This document shows positions 16,625 through 25,842 of a DNA stretch of 64,000 bases, one piece after another. The DNA is taken from assembly GCA_029243485.1 (NCBI GenBank), contig JAQWRY010000007.1, forward strand, positions 62,001-126,000, given 5' to 3'. The notes below the pieces were generated by a model. That model did no database searches, was not told the origin of the DNA, and saw nothing but the letters and a program-made list of their open reading frames with translations. The position numbers and the translations under genes are program-made. The first letter of the stretch is position 1; each line of letters opens with the position of its first letter. Source of the stretch: Candidatus Binatia bacterium (lineage in GTDB: Bacteria; Desulfobacterota; Binatia; UBA12015).

Positions 16625-18068
16625 AGTCGGCGTGTTGCTCCAGCGGCCGGACGCGGACCATGGCCGCGGCGGCCTCGGCGACGCTTGTATGCGTTCGGGC
16701 ACCGACGGCGGCCAACAGCGCCGCACCCAGCGCGGTCGCGTGCGGCTCTTCGGAAACCAGTAAGGGTCTCGGGGTTGTTCGCGCGAACTCGCGGAGAAGA
16801 CTCGGAAGACGGGTCATGCCGCCCGAAAGCGTGAGAGAATCGACCGGCTGGCCCGTGAGGTCCTCGATCTGCTCGAGGTTCGCCCGCGCGGCGCAAGCGA
16901 CGTTGGCGAGGAACCCGCGCAGGAAGCTGCCCGTCGTCGGGCGGGTCGCGAAGGGCGGGTTTTCGAACAGGAATCCCGCGGTTCGGTTCGGGTCGAAGTT
17001 GACGAGGTCGAAGATCTGCGGGCCGGCGAAGCTCATCACGCGGACCGCGTTGTCCGGTGTGTCCGCGATCAGTTTCTCGGCTCTCTCGTACGCGTCGTCT
17101 CCTTCGAGTCCGACGATGCCCAGGAGCCATTCGAACGCGATGCCGGTGTCGCCGGCGTTGCTCTCGAGGGTCCAGAGGTCGGAAACGACGTGGCATCCGG
17201 TCCAGAGCTTCGCGCTCTCGTCAAAGCGCCTTTCTCGGTCGACGAGCATCACGGGTGTCGTGGTGCCGAGGACGGCTCCAGCCTGGCCGGGTTGGACGAC
17301 GCCCGCGCCGAGAAGGGCGCACTGCGTATCCGCCCCGCCCGCGAATACCGGAGTTCCGGGACGGAAGCCCGTTTGCTCCGCGGCTTCGTGCGTTACGCGG
17401 CCGAGCTGGGTGCCGGGGTCGACGACGGGAGGCAGGAGTCGCTCGTCGATGCCGAACGCCTCGATGATCTCCTGGCTCCATCCCCGCGTCGAGATGTCGA
17501 GCAGCATGGATTCGCCGGCGTTCGACGGCTCGCACGCGAGGACCCCGCTCAGTCGGTAGGTGATCCAATCGTTCAGGCTGAGGACGTAGGCGACGCGGGG
17601 CGCGTCCTCGAGCTTCCGAAAGCGCAACAGGCGCGCGAGAGAGAACACGAACGGTGGCCAGTGACCGGTGATGCGGACGGCGCTCGATGCGTCGAGCTTT
17701 TCCATCACTTCGAAACCGCCGCTCAGTCCCCGTCCGTCCATGTTGGGTGCCGCGTATATCTCGTGTCCGCGCGCGTCGAGGAAGACCGTACCGAGCCGAA
17801 GCGCGGTTGCCGCGATTCCGGCGATACCATCGGCGGGAATGCCGGCTTCGGCGATGGCCTTCCGGGTGCAGCGGCCGAACGCCGCCCAGAACGCGTGCGG
17901 ATCGAAGCTGGACCCCTGGACGAGGTCGTCGTGTTCGTACGAGACGTGCTGGTAGCTCCAGGGCTCCCGGACGACCGCGAGTCGTTGGCCTGCGGCGTCG
18001 AAGATTGCGCACTTGCCGCCGCCCGTACCGTAGTCGAGCGCAGCGAAGAAGGGCCCTTGGCTTGGCAT
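16551..18068 (-). CDS. FGGY-family carbohydrate kinase
   Basis: 505-residue ATP-dependent sugar or polyol kinase. It begins with the phosphate-binding motif AALDYGTGGGKCAIFD; later GGADTQCALLGAGV, VLGTTTPVM and LSGGMTRLPSLLREF of the second actin-like domain are visible. The substrate could be a pentulose, polyol or a related compound; its overall look is nearer the xylulokinase / LsrK side than glycerol kinase, but this is not decisive. ATG 18068 is preceded by GGAG at 4 bases; the open frame continues further upstream through the neighbour gene but without homology. It is the last gene of a minus-strand series with two membrane proteins and a D-threonine-aldolase-like protein. Confidence 0.88.
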   Translation of the reverse strand: MPSQGPFFAALDYGTGGGKCAIFDAAGQRLAVVREPWSYQHVSYEHDDLVQGSSFDPHAFWAAFGRCTRKAIAEAGIPADGIAGIAATALRLGTVFLDARGHEIYAAPNMDGRGLSGGFEVMEKLDASSAVRITGHWPPFVFSLARLLRFRKLEDAPRVAYVLSLNDWITYRLSGVLACEPSNAGESMLLDISTRGWSQEIIEAFGIDERLLPPVVDPGTQLGRVTHEAAEQTGFRPGTPVFAGGADTQCALLGAGVVQPGQAGAVLGTTTPVMLVDRERRFDESAKLWTGCHVVSDLWTLESNAGDTGIAFEWLLGIVGLEGDDAYERAEKLIADTPDNAVRVMSFAGPQIFDLVNFDPNRTAGFLFENPPFATRPTTGSFLRGFLANVACAARANLEQIEDLTGQPVDSLTLSGGMTRLPSLLREFARTTPRPLLVSEEPHATALGAALLAAVGARTHTSVAEAAAAMVRVRPLEQHADFSDAGDAEYATWRKRYPEVLKFSS

Positions 18069-18124
18069 GGTCTCCGACTTTCCTAGAAGGGGGGCCGTCT
18101 CGCAAGAGCGGCCTGGCCGGGCGC

Positions 18125-19201
18125 TCAGTGAGAGTGCTGGCGAGCGTCGTGGAGCATGCTTCGGAAGAACACCAGGCTCACGATGAAGGGGAGCGCGTAG
18201 TAGGAGAGTCGGAAGAGGATGAGCGCGATCACGGTCGGCGCGAGGGGCGTGCCGAGGGTCGCGAAGAGGGCTGTGGTGAGGCTCTCCATGATGCCGAGGC
18301 CACCGGGGGCCAGAGAGACCATCGACGAGAGGATCGCGACCGAGAAGCCTACGGTGATGAGTGCGGGCGCGACCAGCAGGTCGACGGTCCAGAAGCATCC
18401 CCAGAGGACGGCGAGCGTCGCGACCCAGTCCAGAAAAATGTAGATCGTCGGCACCAGCATGCTCCGCCAGTTCGCGACCATGAAGTGGAACCCTTCGTCT
18501 ACGTTCGCGAGCACTCGCCAGAGGTGCATGCGATGGGGCACGCGATGGTCGGGCAGGAAGCGCACTGCGAGGCGGTGGATCGTGCCTCCGCACCACAGCA
18601 GGACCCGCCTTCGCGACTTTGGTTGTAGGAGGAGCACGACGCACAGGCCCATGATCAGGATGAACACCCCGAGGAGGCCGCCGGCTGCAGCCAGGGCCGC
18701 GATTCCGAGGGATTCATGCCGGACGAGGAAGTAGAATCCCATCACCAGGAAGACCAGCAGTGCGAGGTTCGTGAGCAGGCCTTGGACGAAGGAGATCGTC
18801 ACCGCTCGGCCCATTGGGATGCCGTGTCGGCGAAAGAGGTACATGCGTACCGCGAATCCGGAGAGTCCGCCCGTCGCCACGAGGTAGTTCACGGTATTCG
18901 ATACGAAGGTGATGCGGAGCATCGGCACGAAGCCGACTGGTGAGCCGGCGGCCGCCGCGATTCCGTCGTAGGACAACGCCATCAGGACGTAGCTGAACAG
19001 CGTGGCGCCGATCGGAAGGGCGAACCGGGCCCAGGAGATTCCCGCGGCGGCGTCGGCGAGTTTCACTCCGTCGCTGTAGAAGAACAGAAGGCCGAAGCCG
19101 GCTACCGCACAGAGGACGGCGATGGTGATGACACCGCCGGCGCCGGACTTTCTGGGGGCCGTCTGCTCCGACTCACTGGGGTCACTCCTCTCAGCGTGCA
19201 C
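18125..19201 (-). CDS. LPG synthase-type flippase domain membrane protein (UPF0104)
   Basis: Integral membrane protein with about eight hydrophobic segments and the features of the lysylphosphatidylglycerol synthase transmembrane region / UPF0104 family: NTVNYLVATGGLSGFAVRMYLFRRHGIP and VSLAPGGLGIMESLTTALF. Family members transport or flip lipids, or are of unknown role; the catalytic synthase domain of MprF is absent. The start is uncertain: GTG 19201 just overlaps the upstream gene's stop (11 bases), while a start at 19303 would add 34 residues without hydrophobic character. It is followed after 56 bases by the FGGY kinase. Confidence 0.82.
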   Translation of the reverse strand: MHAERSDPSESEQTAPRKSGAGGVITIAVLCAVAGFGLLFFYSDGVKLADAAAGISWARFALPIGATLFSYVLMALSYDGIAAAAGSPVGFVPMLRITFVSNTVNYLVATGGLSGFAVRMYLFRRHGIPMGRAVTISFVQGLLTNLALLVFLVMGFYFLVRHESLGIAALAAAGGLLGVFILIMGLCVVLLLQPKSRRRVLLWCGGTIHRLAVRFLPDHRVPHRMHLWRVLANVDEGFHFMVANWRSMLVPTIYIFLDWVATLAVLWGCFWTVDLLVAPALITVGFSVAILSSMVSLAPGGLGIMESLTTALFATLGTPLAPTVIALILFRLSYYALPFIVSLVFFRSMLHDARQHSH

Positions 19202-20204
19202 GGCGTCCCGATCCGAGGAACGAAGTTCCCCGTCCTTTGAAGAGCCAGCCGACCAGTCCGCCGATGGGGCCGCCGACGAGTGCGCCGACGATGCTGGCAC
19301 CAAGGAGTTCGCGAAACGTCGGCTGCGGGGATGCGACGGATTGGAAAGCGAGTGTACTGGTCAGAGCGGCTGCCGTCAGGATCGCCATCGACGCGGCCGT
19401 TTCGCCCGAGCCCGTCGCGCGATCGAAGGCGACGCCAGCGAGGATGAGCGCCGCGGCGAGTGGGATCGAGACCCAAAGCGCGAGCTGCGTGTGAGGGTAG
19501 AGGCTGAGGGTGAGCCGGCGCTCGGCGCGGCCGCGGATCGCCATCTCGGTGACGGCGAGATCCTCGCCCGATGGGTTGTCGAGCACGACTCGAGTTGCCG
19601 TTCTCCCGCGGATGAGATCGATGCCCTCGCGTCGTCCACGTGCCTGACGATCCCAGGTCTCGATAAACTCGCCCGTATGCGTCTGCTCGCGGCCGTCCGC
19701 GTCGGCGAACAAGAGCCGGTAGCGGGCGGCCCGCGTGGATCCTGGGACGCCCGGCTCGAGATGGCCCTCGATCACGAGATCGAGCTCGGGCCCCCGGCCG
19801 GCGGTCGGTAGAGTCGCCGGAAGATTCTGCGGAGTGACGTCGACCATGGCGATCCTCGGGGCGGGGTAGATACGGCGATAGACGGGCCCATAGACGGCAC
19901 TGATCCAGAAGATGGCGAGCAGTACCGCGGCACCCCGGCCGCGAGGGGACAGTCGGTAGGCGTACCGCATCGGAAAGAAGAGGACGATCAGCGCCAGCAG
20001 GAGTGCATCGGCGGCGAGTGCCGGCGGCGTCTCGATGACGTCGAGATTTCCGAGCACGTAGAGCAGCAGGAAACCCGCTCCCCCGGTGGCGGGCGGGAGC
20101 CAGGTGCGCAGGAGCTCGGCGTCGACCGACGGCTTGCGTCGCGAACGAGAGCTTCCCGAGGCCGGCAGCCTTCGACGAGCGGATCGGTCGGCCTGCCGTG
20201 GCAT
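19191..20204 (-). CDS. Unrecognised multi-pass membrane protein
   Basis: 337-residue protein of unknown family. A basic N terminus (RSARRRLPASGSSRSRRKPS) is followed by three hydrophobic segments (about 40-115), a soluble part of about 130 residues (130-240) that looks beta-rich, with PELDLVIEGHLEPG and TRVVLDNPSGEDLAV, and then three or four more membrane segments. The C terminus has a Gly-rich helix pair (GASIVGALVGGPIGGLVGW). The soluble part is probably periplasmic. Its stop overlaps the flippase-type gene. A role in the envelope is plausible from the fold and neighbours, but no function is claimed. Confidence 0.7.
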   Translation of the reverse strand: MPRQADRSARRRLPASGSSRSRRKPSVDAELLRTWLPPATGGAGFLLLYVLGNLDVIETPPALAADALLLALIVLFFPMRYAYRLSPRGRGAAVLLAIFWISAVYGPVYRRIYPAPRIAMVDVTPQNLPATLPTAGRGPELDLVIEGHLEPGVPGSTRAARYRLLFADADGREQTHTGEFIETWDRQARGRREGIDLIRGRTATRVVLDNPSGEDLAVTEMAIRGRAERRLTLSLYPHTQLALWVSIPLAAALILAGVAFDRATGSGETAASMAILTAAALTSTLAFQSVASPQPTFRELLGASIVGALVGGPIGGLVGWLFKGRGTSFLGSGRRAR

Positions 20205-20244
20205 GCACCAACGGTAGCACGGGGTAGCAGGTCAGTGAAAAGGC

Positions 20245-21228
20245 TCACCAGCCGCGCAGGTCGATCGGCCAGCTCTCGAGGACCTGCTCGCCGTCTACGA
20301 CATGGAGCTGCTCGTGGTAGGCGACGGTCGGATCGACGTGAGCGGGTCGCACGCGGATCCGATCCCCGACTCGCGGCGACGGGGTCCGCGCGAACGTGAT
20401 GTGCTCATCCGAGCAGAACCAGATCTGGGCGTCGTCGATAGCCGGGTTGCCATGGTCCATTCCGAGGGCCTTGAGGCCGCAGTCCGCCACCACATAGTCG
20501 GCCGAGGTCGAGATCACAGTGGACAGGATCGTGAGCGCCGGCCGAAAGGGAAGCTCGAGCCGGCCGTAGGCCGTGTCCATCAGGGCGTACGAGCCCGCTT
20601 GGATCTCGGTCGCGAGCCCGTTCAGCGCGTAGGTTCCCGTCCCTCCGGCGGAGATGGTGTCGCCGCCCACGGCGCGGTGCGCGGCCGCGAGCCGTTCCAT
20701 CGATTGGTTCGTCTCGCTGGTGCGTCGCACGATGTCTTCGAGGCCGACCGCGTGCCCCTCGTATCCCATCACCCCGCGCACCGTCAGCCCCTGGCGCCGG
20801 GCTTCGTCGGCCAGAGCCCCCGCACGATCGGGAGAGCAGCCGCAGCGTGGGAGGCCGACGTTCACGTCGATCAGGACTTCGGTCACCCCACCGCGCGTGG
20901 CGGCGAGAATCGTCTCGCTGGAATCGACGGCGACGGTGACGCGGCCGGGCAGGGAGCGGAGCCGGCTCGCGTCGAGCACCTCGTTCGCGAGCAGAAGGTC
21001 GTCTCCGAGTCCGGCGTGCGCGAGGCCCTCCATCTCGCGGAGAGTCGCGCAAGTAAACGCAGGGTGGCCGGCGCGTGCCTGCAGCTTCGCGAGCTCCGTG
21101 CACTTGTGCGCCTTCACGTGCGGGCGCAGTCGGCGGCCGGGTAGGGTGCGCGACATCGCCTGGATGTTGTGGTCGAGGGCGGCGCTCTCGACGAGGAGCG
21201 CGGGAGTGGTGAGGTCGTGGAGGTTCAC
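20245..21228 (-). CDS. D-threonine aldolase / D-serine dehydratase-like PLP enzyme
   Basis: Fold-type III (alanine-racemase-like) PLP enzyme of 327 residues. The PLP lysine is in RPHVKAHK (K39 by analogy). The C-terminal metal site reads AHVDPT, His297-x-Asp299. D-threonine aldolases use His-x-Asp for their Mn2+, whereas eukaryotic D-serine dehydratases have His-x-Cys for Zn2+, so the sequence favours the aldolase type: D-3-hydroxy amino acid to glycine plus aldehyde. GTG 21228 fits the N-terminal family pattern (LTTPALLVESAALDHNI). It lies between the DUF1501 gene and a membrane protein, all on the minus strand. Substrate range is not known. Confidence 0.82.
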   Translation of the reverse strand: MNLHDLTTPALLVESAALDHNIQAMSRTLPGRRLRPHVKAHKCTELAKLQARAGHPAFTCATLREMEGLAHAGLGDDLLLANEVLDASRLRSLPGRVTVAVDSSETILAATRGGVTEVLIDVNVGLPRCGCSPDRAGALADEARRQGLTVRGVMGYEGHAVGLEDIVRRTSETNQSMERLAAAHRAVGGDTISAGGTGTYALNGLATEIQAGSYALMDTAYGRLELPFRPALTILSTVISTSADYVVADCGLKALGMDHGNPAIDDAQIWFCSDEHITFARTPSPRVGDRIRVRPAHVDPTVAYHEQLHVVDGEQVLESWPIDLRGW

Positions 21229-21271
21229 CCCTCGGCTATGCGCGATGCGGCCCAGGGTGACAAGCGCGGGT

Positions 21272-22516
21272 TCAGGCGATCAGACCGAGGCGGGTCGATC
21301 CCCCGTAATCGAACCCGGGGAAGACGGCGTCGATGTCTCCGTTCCCGAGGTGCCGTTCGATGACCTCGCCGAAAAAGGTTCGGAAGTCTGTGGTCACGTC
21401 GAGGTCGCGGCCCTGGTAGAGATCCCCGCTGCCCAAGCCCGGCCAGTCGCCGTACACTTTGCCACCGCGGACGGTGCCGCCGAGGGCGAGCATCGCCGTG
21501 CCGTGGCCGTGGTCGGTCCCGCCGGAGCCATTCTCCGCCGCGGTGCGACCGAACTCGCTCATCGTCATGAGGCAGACGTCGTCCATTCGGTTGCCCATGT
21601 CGGTGCGAAACGCCGCCATCGCATCGCCGAGTGTACGCAACAGGTTTGCGAGTTGGCCGTTGTTGCTTCCCTCGTTTACGTGCGTGTCCCAGCCGCCGAC
21701 TTCGAGGAAGGCGACCTCCACGCCGAGGTTGCTCTTCAGGACTTGAGCGACTTCTCGGAGTTGCCGGCCCAGAGCGCCGTTGGGGTAGGCCGCGCCGTTG
21801 GCAGGCGTGTACCCGCCGAGGCTCGTGAAGATCGCGTAATTGTCGAGAGTCTCTTCCACGGTCTGGCCGATGAGGTCCGTGCGGCCCCGGTACATGTCAT
21901 CGATCGCGGCACGGGCGAGATCTCCTTGTCTGCCGGTCCCCAGGTCGAGGTTCAGGAGGCTGGCCGCGGCGTACACGCTCTCCGGCCCGGCGAGGGCACG
22001 CGGCACGTTCCCTGTGACGGCGACGGCGCGAAGCGTCGTCGGTTGCGAAGGGGGAATCGTTTGGAGGTGGCGATTGATCCACCCGTCTTCGGTCGTCTTG
22101 TCGCCCGGCGTCCCGGTCTCCATGTAGTCCTGCGCGTCGAAGTGGGATCGCGTCTCGTCGGGCGAGCCGCACGCATGGACTACGGCGAGCTCGCCGTCAT
22201 CGAACATCGGCTCGAGTGCGGACATCGAGGGGTGCAGTCCGAAGAAGCCATCGAGGTCGAGCACACCGCCATTCGAACCGGGGCGGGGAAGCGCGATCGA
22301 GTTCCGCAGGGAGTAGTAGCGGGACTCTCCGTGGGGCACGACCATGTTCAGGCCGTCGACCGCGCCGCGTTGGAAGATGCAGACCATTGCTCGTCCGGGA
22401 GTCGTCTGCGCGCAAGCGGACCGAAGTAGGAACCGGGGCCCGGCTCCGAGCGTTGCGGCCGCCGCGAGGCCGCCGGTTACGAACTGACGGCGATTCATCG
22501 TTCTTTTGCGCAACAT
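21272..22516 (-). CDS. DUF1501 protein with Tat signal
   Basis: 414-residue exported protein of the DUF1501 family (sulfatase / alkaline-phosphatase-like fold, often annotated as twin-arginine protein). The twin-arginine signal is seen in MNRRQFVTGGLAAAATLG, with a cut near SACAQ. Family stretches are present: MVCIFQRGAVDGLNMVVPHG, GGWDTHVNEG, VCLMTMSEFGRTAAENGSGGTDHGHGTAMLALGG. ATG 22516 has AGGAAGGAGG six bases before it. It follows the DUF1800 gene after only 14 bases, the standard pairing of these families. The pair's function is unknown in general. The Tat component at 50741 would be consistent with its export. Confidence 0.88.
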   Translation of the reverse strand: MLRKRTMNRRQFVTGGLAAAATLGAGPRFLLRSACAQTTPGRAMVCIFQRGAVDGLNMVVPHGESRYYSLRNSIALPRPGSNGGVLDLDGFFGLHPSMSALEPMFDDGELAVVHACGSPDETRSHFDAQDYMETGTPGDKTTEDGWINRHLQTIPPSQPTTLRAVAVTGNVPRALAGPESVYAAASLLNLDLGTGRQGDLARAAIDDMYRGRTDLIGQTVEETLDNYAIFTSLGGYTPANGAAYPNGALGRQLREVAQVLKSNLGVEVAFLEVGGWDTHVNEGSNNGQLANLLRTLGDAMAAFRTDMGNRMDDVCLMTMSEFGRTAAENGSGGTDHGHGTAMLALGGTVRGGKVYGDWPGLGSGDLYQGRDLDVTTDFRTFFGEVIERHLGNGDIDAVFPGFDYGGSTRLGLIA

Positions 22517-22530
22517 GATCAGCCTCCTTC

Positions 22531-24027
22531 CTACTGCAGTTGGAACTCGGGGCTTCCGAGGACCATCGCGACGAGGAGACTGGGGTCGGCTCCTGCCGCT
22601 GCGGCGTCTTCGAGCGCTTTGCGCGTTCCGTCACTCGGAAGCTGACCGAGGAGGTATTGCGCGAGGCCGTCGGTTCCCCAGATTTGGAGAATCGGCTCCC
22701 ACAGGGCGGCGTCGACGCGGGCGCCCTCGAGGCGATTCGCCGCTGCGAGGAACCCGAACTCGAAACGGGTCACCATGCCGCCTGGGCTGAGAATTTCGGC
22801 CCCGACTTCGGGCCAGCCCGTTGGCGGAGAGGCGCGGAGCATGGGCTGTCCGAGATCGCCCACCATCCGCGTCGCAGCCACGCCGAGCGTTACGTCGGCG
22901 CCGGTGGCGCGAAGCGCGCTCGCGACGAGTTCGAGCGGCGTCTTCGCCTTGTTGGCCCGATAGGCCGGGTCATAGAACTCATCAGACAGGATGACGCTCG
23001 CGACCGTCCACCCGATGTGTCCCCCGGTCGCGAGGAAGACTGCGGCCGTTCGATCGACTAGCTCCTGGGGCGGGTTTTCAGCGACGAGGCGCTGCAGAAT
23101 CTTTCGTGACAGGAACTCCGCCGTCGACGGGTGGGTCGCCAGCATGTGAAGGACCTGCAGGCCCTCACTCTGGTTGCCGGAAGGGATCGTCGTTCCGAGC
23201 ACCCTCTTCGGGCCGGGGTCATGGATCCGCGGAAGGAAAGTGAACCCTACGGTTCCGGTTCGCGCTGCTGTGAAGGTCCACCCGGTGAAGGCGCGTGCGA
23301 TCTCAATGATGTCTTCCTGCGTGTAGCCGCCATCCACGCCGAGCGTGTGCAACTCCATCAATTCGCGCGCGTAGTTCTCGTTGATGCCGCTGTTGCGACC
23401 GCGCGTGCCGGGCGCCGCGCTGAGGTAGTTGTCGAGATAGTAGAGCATTGCTGCGCTCTCGGCGGTGGCGCGCAACATGTCTTCGAAGTAGCCGAGTGCG
23501 TTGGGCCGGATGGCGTCGCGCACGTACGAGACGACGGCGAGGCGGATGGGGCCGTCTTGTGCGGCGACGTTGAAGTGGTTGAACCAGAAGTCGGTCATCA
23601 CTTCTTGCAGTTGGGCTTTGCCGTGAACGGCGCGCGTCAGGTTGGCGGACGCGACCTCGACCGGCACGCGTCCCGGCGGCCCGATTCCCATCGGCTCATC
23701 GTTGCCGTTCTGATTCGGGTAGTTGGCGAGCAGTTCGGAATTGGTCATCGGGAGGGCGGGGTAGATCGACAGCTTCGCGTCGAGGTCGGGATCGGAGATC
23801 CCAGACGGGAGCAGTTGCTGGCCGACCCAGGCGCCGCGACCAATGCGGTGCACCTCCTCGATGAGTTCGGTGCTCGGGCCGAACGCGGCGCGGTTCAGCA
23901 GGTGGAGCACCCGCGCATCCTCGGCGGTGCTCGACACCGTTCCGAGAGGGCCCTCGTTCGCGCCGGCGGGTCCTGCAATCGTCAAAAGGGCGGCAACCGC
24001 CATCCCCGCAAGTGATATGACCTTCAT
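22531..24027 (-). CDS. DUF1800 protein
   Basis: 498-residue exported protein of the DUF1800 family. Signal peptide MKVISLAGMAVAALLTIAGPAGA is followed by VLHLLNRAAFGPSTELIEEV, then LQEVMTDFWFNHFNV, GINENYARELMELHTLGVDGGYTQEDI and AFTGWTFT, all typical of the family. ATG 24027 is chosen since GGAGG sits five bases before it; the frame is open 16 codons further. It is the first gene of the DUF1800-DUF1501 pair, which is common in environmental bacteria and always found together; the biochemical role is not established. The space to the next gene upstream is 74 bases. Confidence 0.88.
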   Translation of the reverse strand: MKVISLAGMAVAALLTIAGPAGANEGPLGTVSSTAEDARVLHLLNRAAFGPSTELIEEVHRIGRGAWVGQQLLPSGISDPDLDAKLSIYPALPMTNSELLANYPNQNGNDEPMGIGPPGRVPVEVASANLTRAVHGKAQLQEVMTDFWFNHFNVAAQDGPIRLAVVSYVRDAIRPNALGYFEDMLRATAESAAMLYYLDNYLSAAPGTRGRNSGINENYARELMELHTLGVDGGYTQEDIIEIARAFTGWTFTAARTGTVGFTFLPRIHDPGPKRVLGTTIPSGNQSEGLQVLHMLATHPSTAEFLSRKILQRLVAENPPQELVDRTAAVFLATGGHIGWTVASVILSDEFYDPAYRANKAKTPLELVASALRATGADVTLGVAATRMVGDLGQPMLRASPPTGWPEVGAEILSPGGMVTRFEFGFLAAANRLEGARVDAALWEPILQIWGTDGLAQYLLGQLPSDGTRKALEDAAAAGADPSLLVAMVLGSPEFQLQ

Positions 24028-24101
24028 CACAACCTCCATCGGCCACCATGGCCGTCTCACACAATAGGATGGCACGGAGGCTAAGTCGGTAAAATGGGCA
24101 A

Positions 24102-24821
24102 TTATCCCTTTTTAGTGAAAAGTGCGTCGATCGGAGTCAGGGCGCGCTCGGCAAACCGAAAAAGCTCCGCGGGGCGGTGGGGACCCCGCCGGACGCGTCC
24201 GCTCGGGACGACCAAATCGAGTGCGAGAACTTTCTTTCGGAAGTTCCTCCGGTCGAGGTCCCGCCCGAGGATCGTCTCATAGGCTTTCTGGAGCTCGGCA
24301 AGGGTGAACCCGTCGTCCAGGAGGCCGAACGCGATGTTGGTGTAGGCGAGCTTACCGCGGAGCCGCTCGAGCGCCTTTTCGCCCACGGCGCCGTGATCGT
24401 AGGCGAGGGCCGGCAGGTCGTCGGACGGCCGCCAGTGCACACCCGGAGCCTCTTCGACGTGCGGGATCAACGCGAGGTAGGCGACGGACACGACTCGAGA
24501 GCTCGGGTCCCGGCCGGGCTCGCCGAACGCATAGAGTTGCTCCAGGAAGGCGCCTTCCGGAGACAGGTGGCGCTCAAGGCAGCGGCGGGCCGCGACGTCG
24601 AGCGACTCCTCGGACTGGACCCGCCCGCCGGGAAAGGCAAAGAGGCTGGCGTCGTCCGTCGAGCCCACCTGGACGAGGGCGGCGTGCAGCCGTCCGTCGC
24701 GCAACCCGAACGGAACGACGTCGACGGCGACGGCGACGGACGCGCTCCTGCCAGTTTCGCCGAGTGGCGTCGTCGAGCGGCGCCGCTGCCCGCTCGACGT
24801 GGACCGGCGGCCTTCGCTCAC
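24102..24821 (-). CDS. NrtR-like Nudix/winged-helix regulator of NAD metabolism
   Basis: 239-residue protein with an N-terminal Nudix domain (about 28-155) and a C-terminal winged helix (FTLAELQKAYETILGRDLDRRNFRKKVL). This is the NrtR layout, in which the Nudix part senses ADP-ribose or related NAD products and the helix part binds DNA. The Nudix box (65-86) is degenerate: GX5E is kept but REUXEE is read as RRCLER, so two of the three metal-binding glutamates are lost and hydrolysis is unlikely. The gene is translationally coupled to nadA: its GTG overlaps the nadA stop (GTGA). A 21-bp perfect palindrome before nadA is a good operator candidate. The family call is by domain layout. Confidence 0.85.
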   Translation of the reverse strand: MSEGRRSTSSGQRRRSTTPLGETGRSASVAVAVDVVPFGLRDGRLHAALVQVGSTDDASLFAFPGGRVQSEESLDVAARRCLERHLSPEGAFLEQLYAFGEPGRDPSSRVVSVAYLALIPHVEEAPGVHWRPSDDLPALAYDHGAVGEKALERLRGKLAYTNIAFGLLDDGFTLAELQKAYETILGRDLDRRNFRKKVLALDLVVPSGRVRRGPHRPAELFRFAERALTPIDALFTKKG

Positions 24822-25822
24822 GAGAGCTCGAGCATGCGCTTGAGCGAGCGTTCCGCTCCGGCGCGAACATCCTCATCGAGTTCGATCGGGTAACGCATCT
24901 CTTCGAGCGAACGGAGAGTGTCTTCGAGCGTGATCATCTTCATGTACGCGCAGAGCTTGCAGCTCTTGTAGAAGGTCTTCTCCGGGAGCTCGAGCAGTAG
25001 CCGATCCGAAAGACCGCACTCGGTGACGACGAGGAACTCCTGCGCGTCGCTCTCGCGAGCGTAGCGAATCATTCCGCTCGTGGAGAGCACGGCATCGGCC
25101 AGGTCGAGAACGTCCTGCCGACACTCGGGGTGCGCGAGCACCTTCACGCGGGGCAGGTGCTTGCGCACGCGTTCGATCTGCTCCGGCGTGATCTGGTGGT
25201 GGACGTAGCAGTTGCCGTCCCATGCGATGATGTTCTTCTTCGTGTTCTCCTGCACGTGTCTCGCGAGGTTTTCGTCGGGAACGAACAGGACGTTGCCCGT
25301 CGGTAGTCGCTCGATGACCTCGGTCGCATTGGAGGAGGTGACGCATACGTCGGAGACGGCCTTCACGGCGGCTGTGGTATTCACGTAACAAGCGACCTGC
25401 AGGTCCGGGTAGACGGCCTTCAGCTCGTCGCGTCGGTCTTCCAGGGTGTCGGCGTCGACGCTGTCGGCGAGCGAGCACCCCGCGCGCATGTCCGGCAAGA
25501 GGACGGTGCGCTCGGGCGAGAGGATCTTCGCGGTCTCCGCCATGAAGTGGACGCCGCAGAAGACGATCACGTCGGCGTCGAGCGTCGTGCCTTTCCGAGC
25601 GAGCTCGAGCGAGTCTCCCACGAAGTCGGCGACCTCGAAGATCTCCGGGCGCTGGTAGTTGTGCGCCAGTATGATCGCGTTGTGCTCGCGCTTCAGCTCC
25701 CGGATCCGCTCGACCGTGTCGGAGATCTGGTCGCAACGGTCACGCGTGTAGACGGCAGGGTCGCCGAGCGGTGCGAAGTCTCGGAAGAGATCTTCGCCCG
25801 ACCGCGGTTGGTTCTCGGACAT
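24818..25822 (-). CDS. nadA: Quinolinate synthase A
   Basis: [4Fe-4S] enzyme that condenses iminoaspartate with dihydroxyacetone phosphate to quinolinate in NAD synthesis. 334 residues with the family stretches ILAHNYQRPEIFEVADFVGDS and VFCGVHFMAETAKILSP. Cluster ligands are visible: C116 (MRAGCSLAD), C234 (HPECRQDV) and C288 or C291 (SCKLCAYMKM). ATG 25822 has GGGGAG about ten bases upstream. The next step enzyme NadC is encoded at 58299-59192; nadB is not in the window. The gene is followed by an NrtR-like regulator and preceded by a palindrome, suggesting feedback control by NAD status. Confidence 0.95.
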   Translation of the reverse strand: MSENQPRSGEDLFRDFAPLGDPAVYTRDRCDQISDTVERIRELKREHNAIILAHNYQRPEIFEVADFVGDSLELARKGTTLDADVIVFCGVHFMAETAKILSPERTVLLPDMRAGCSLADSVDADTLEDRRDELKAVYPDLQVACYVNTTAAVKAVSDVCVTSSNATEVIERLPTGNVLFVPDENLARHVQENTKKNIIAWDGNCYVHHQITPEQIERVRKHLPRVKVLAHPECRQDVLDLADAVLSTSGMIRYARESDAQEFLVVTECGLSDRLLLELPEKTFYKSCKLCAYMKMITLEDTLRSLEEMRYPIELDEDVRAGAERSLKRMLELS

Positions 25823-25842
25823 CGAATGTGGACTCCCCTCTA

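Noticed and set aside
20654-22429. Long plus-strand open frame opposite DTA-like and DUF1501 genes
   Set aside because: Shadow of high-GC minus-strand genes; no start signal and no homology.
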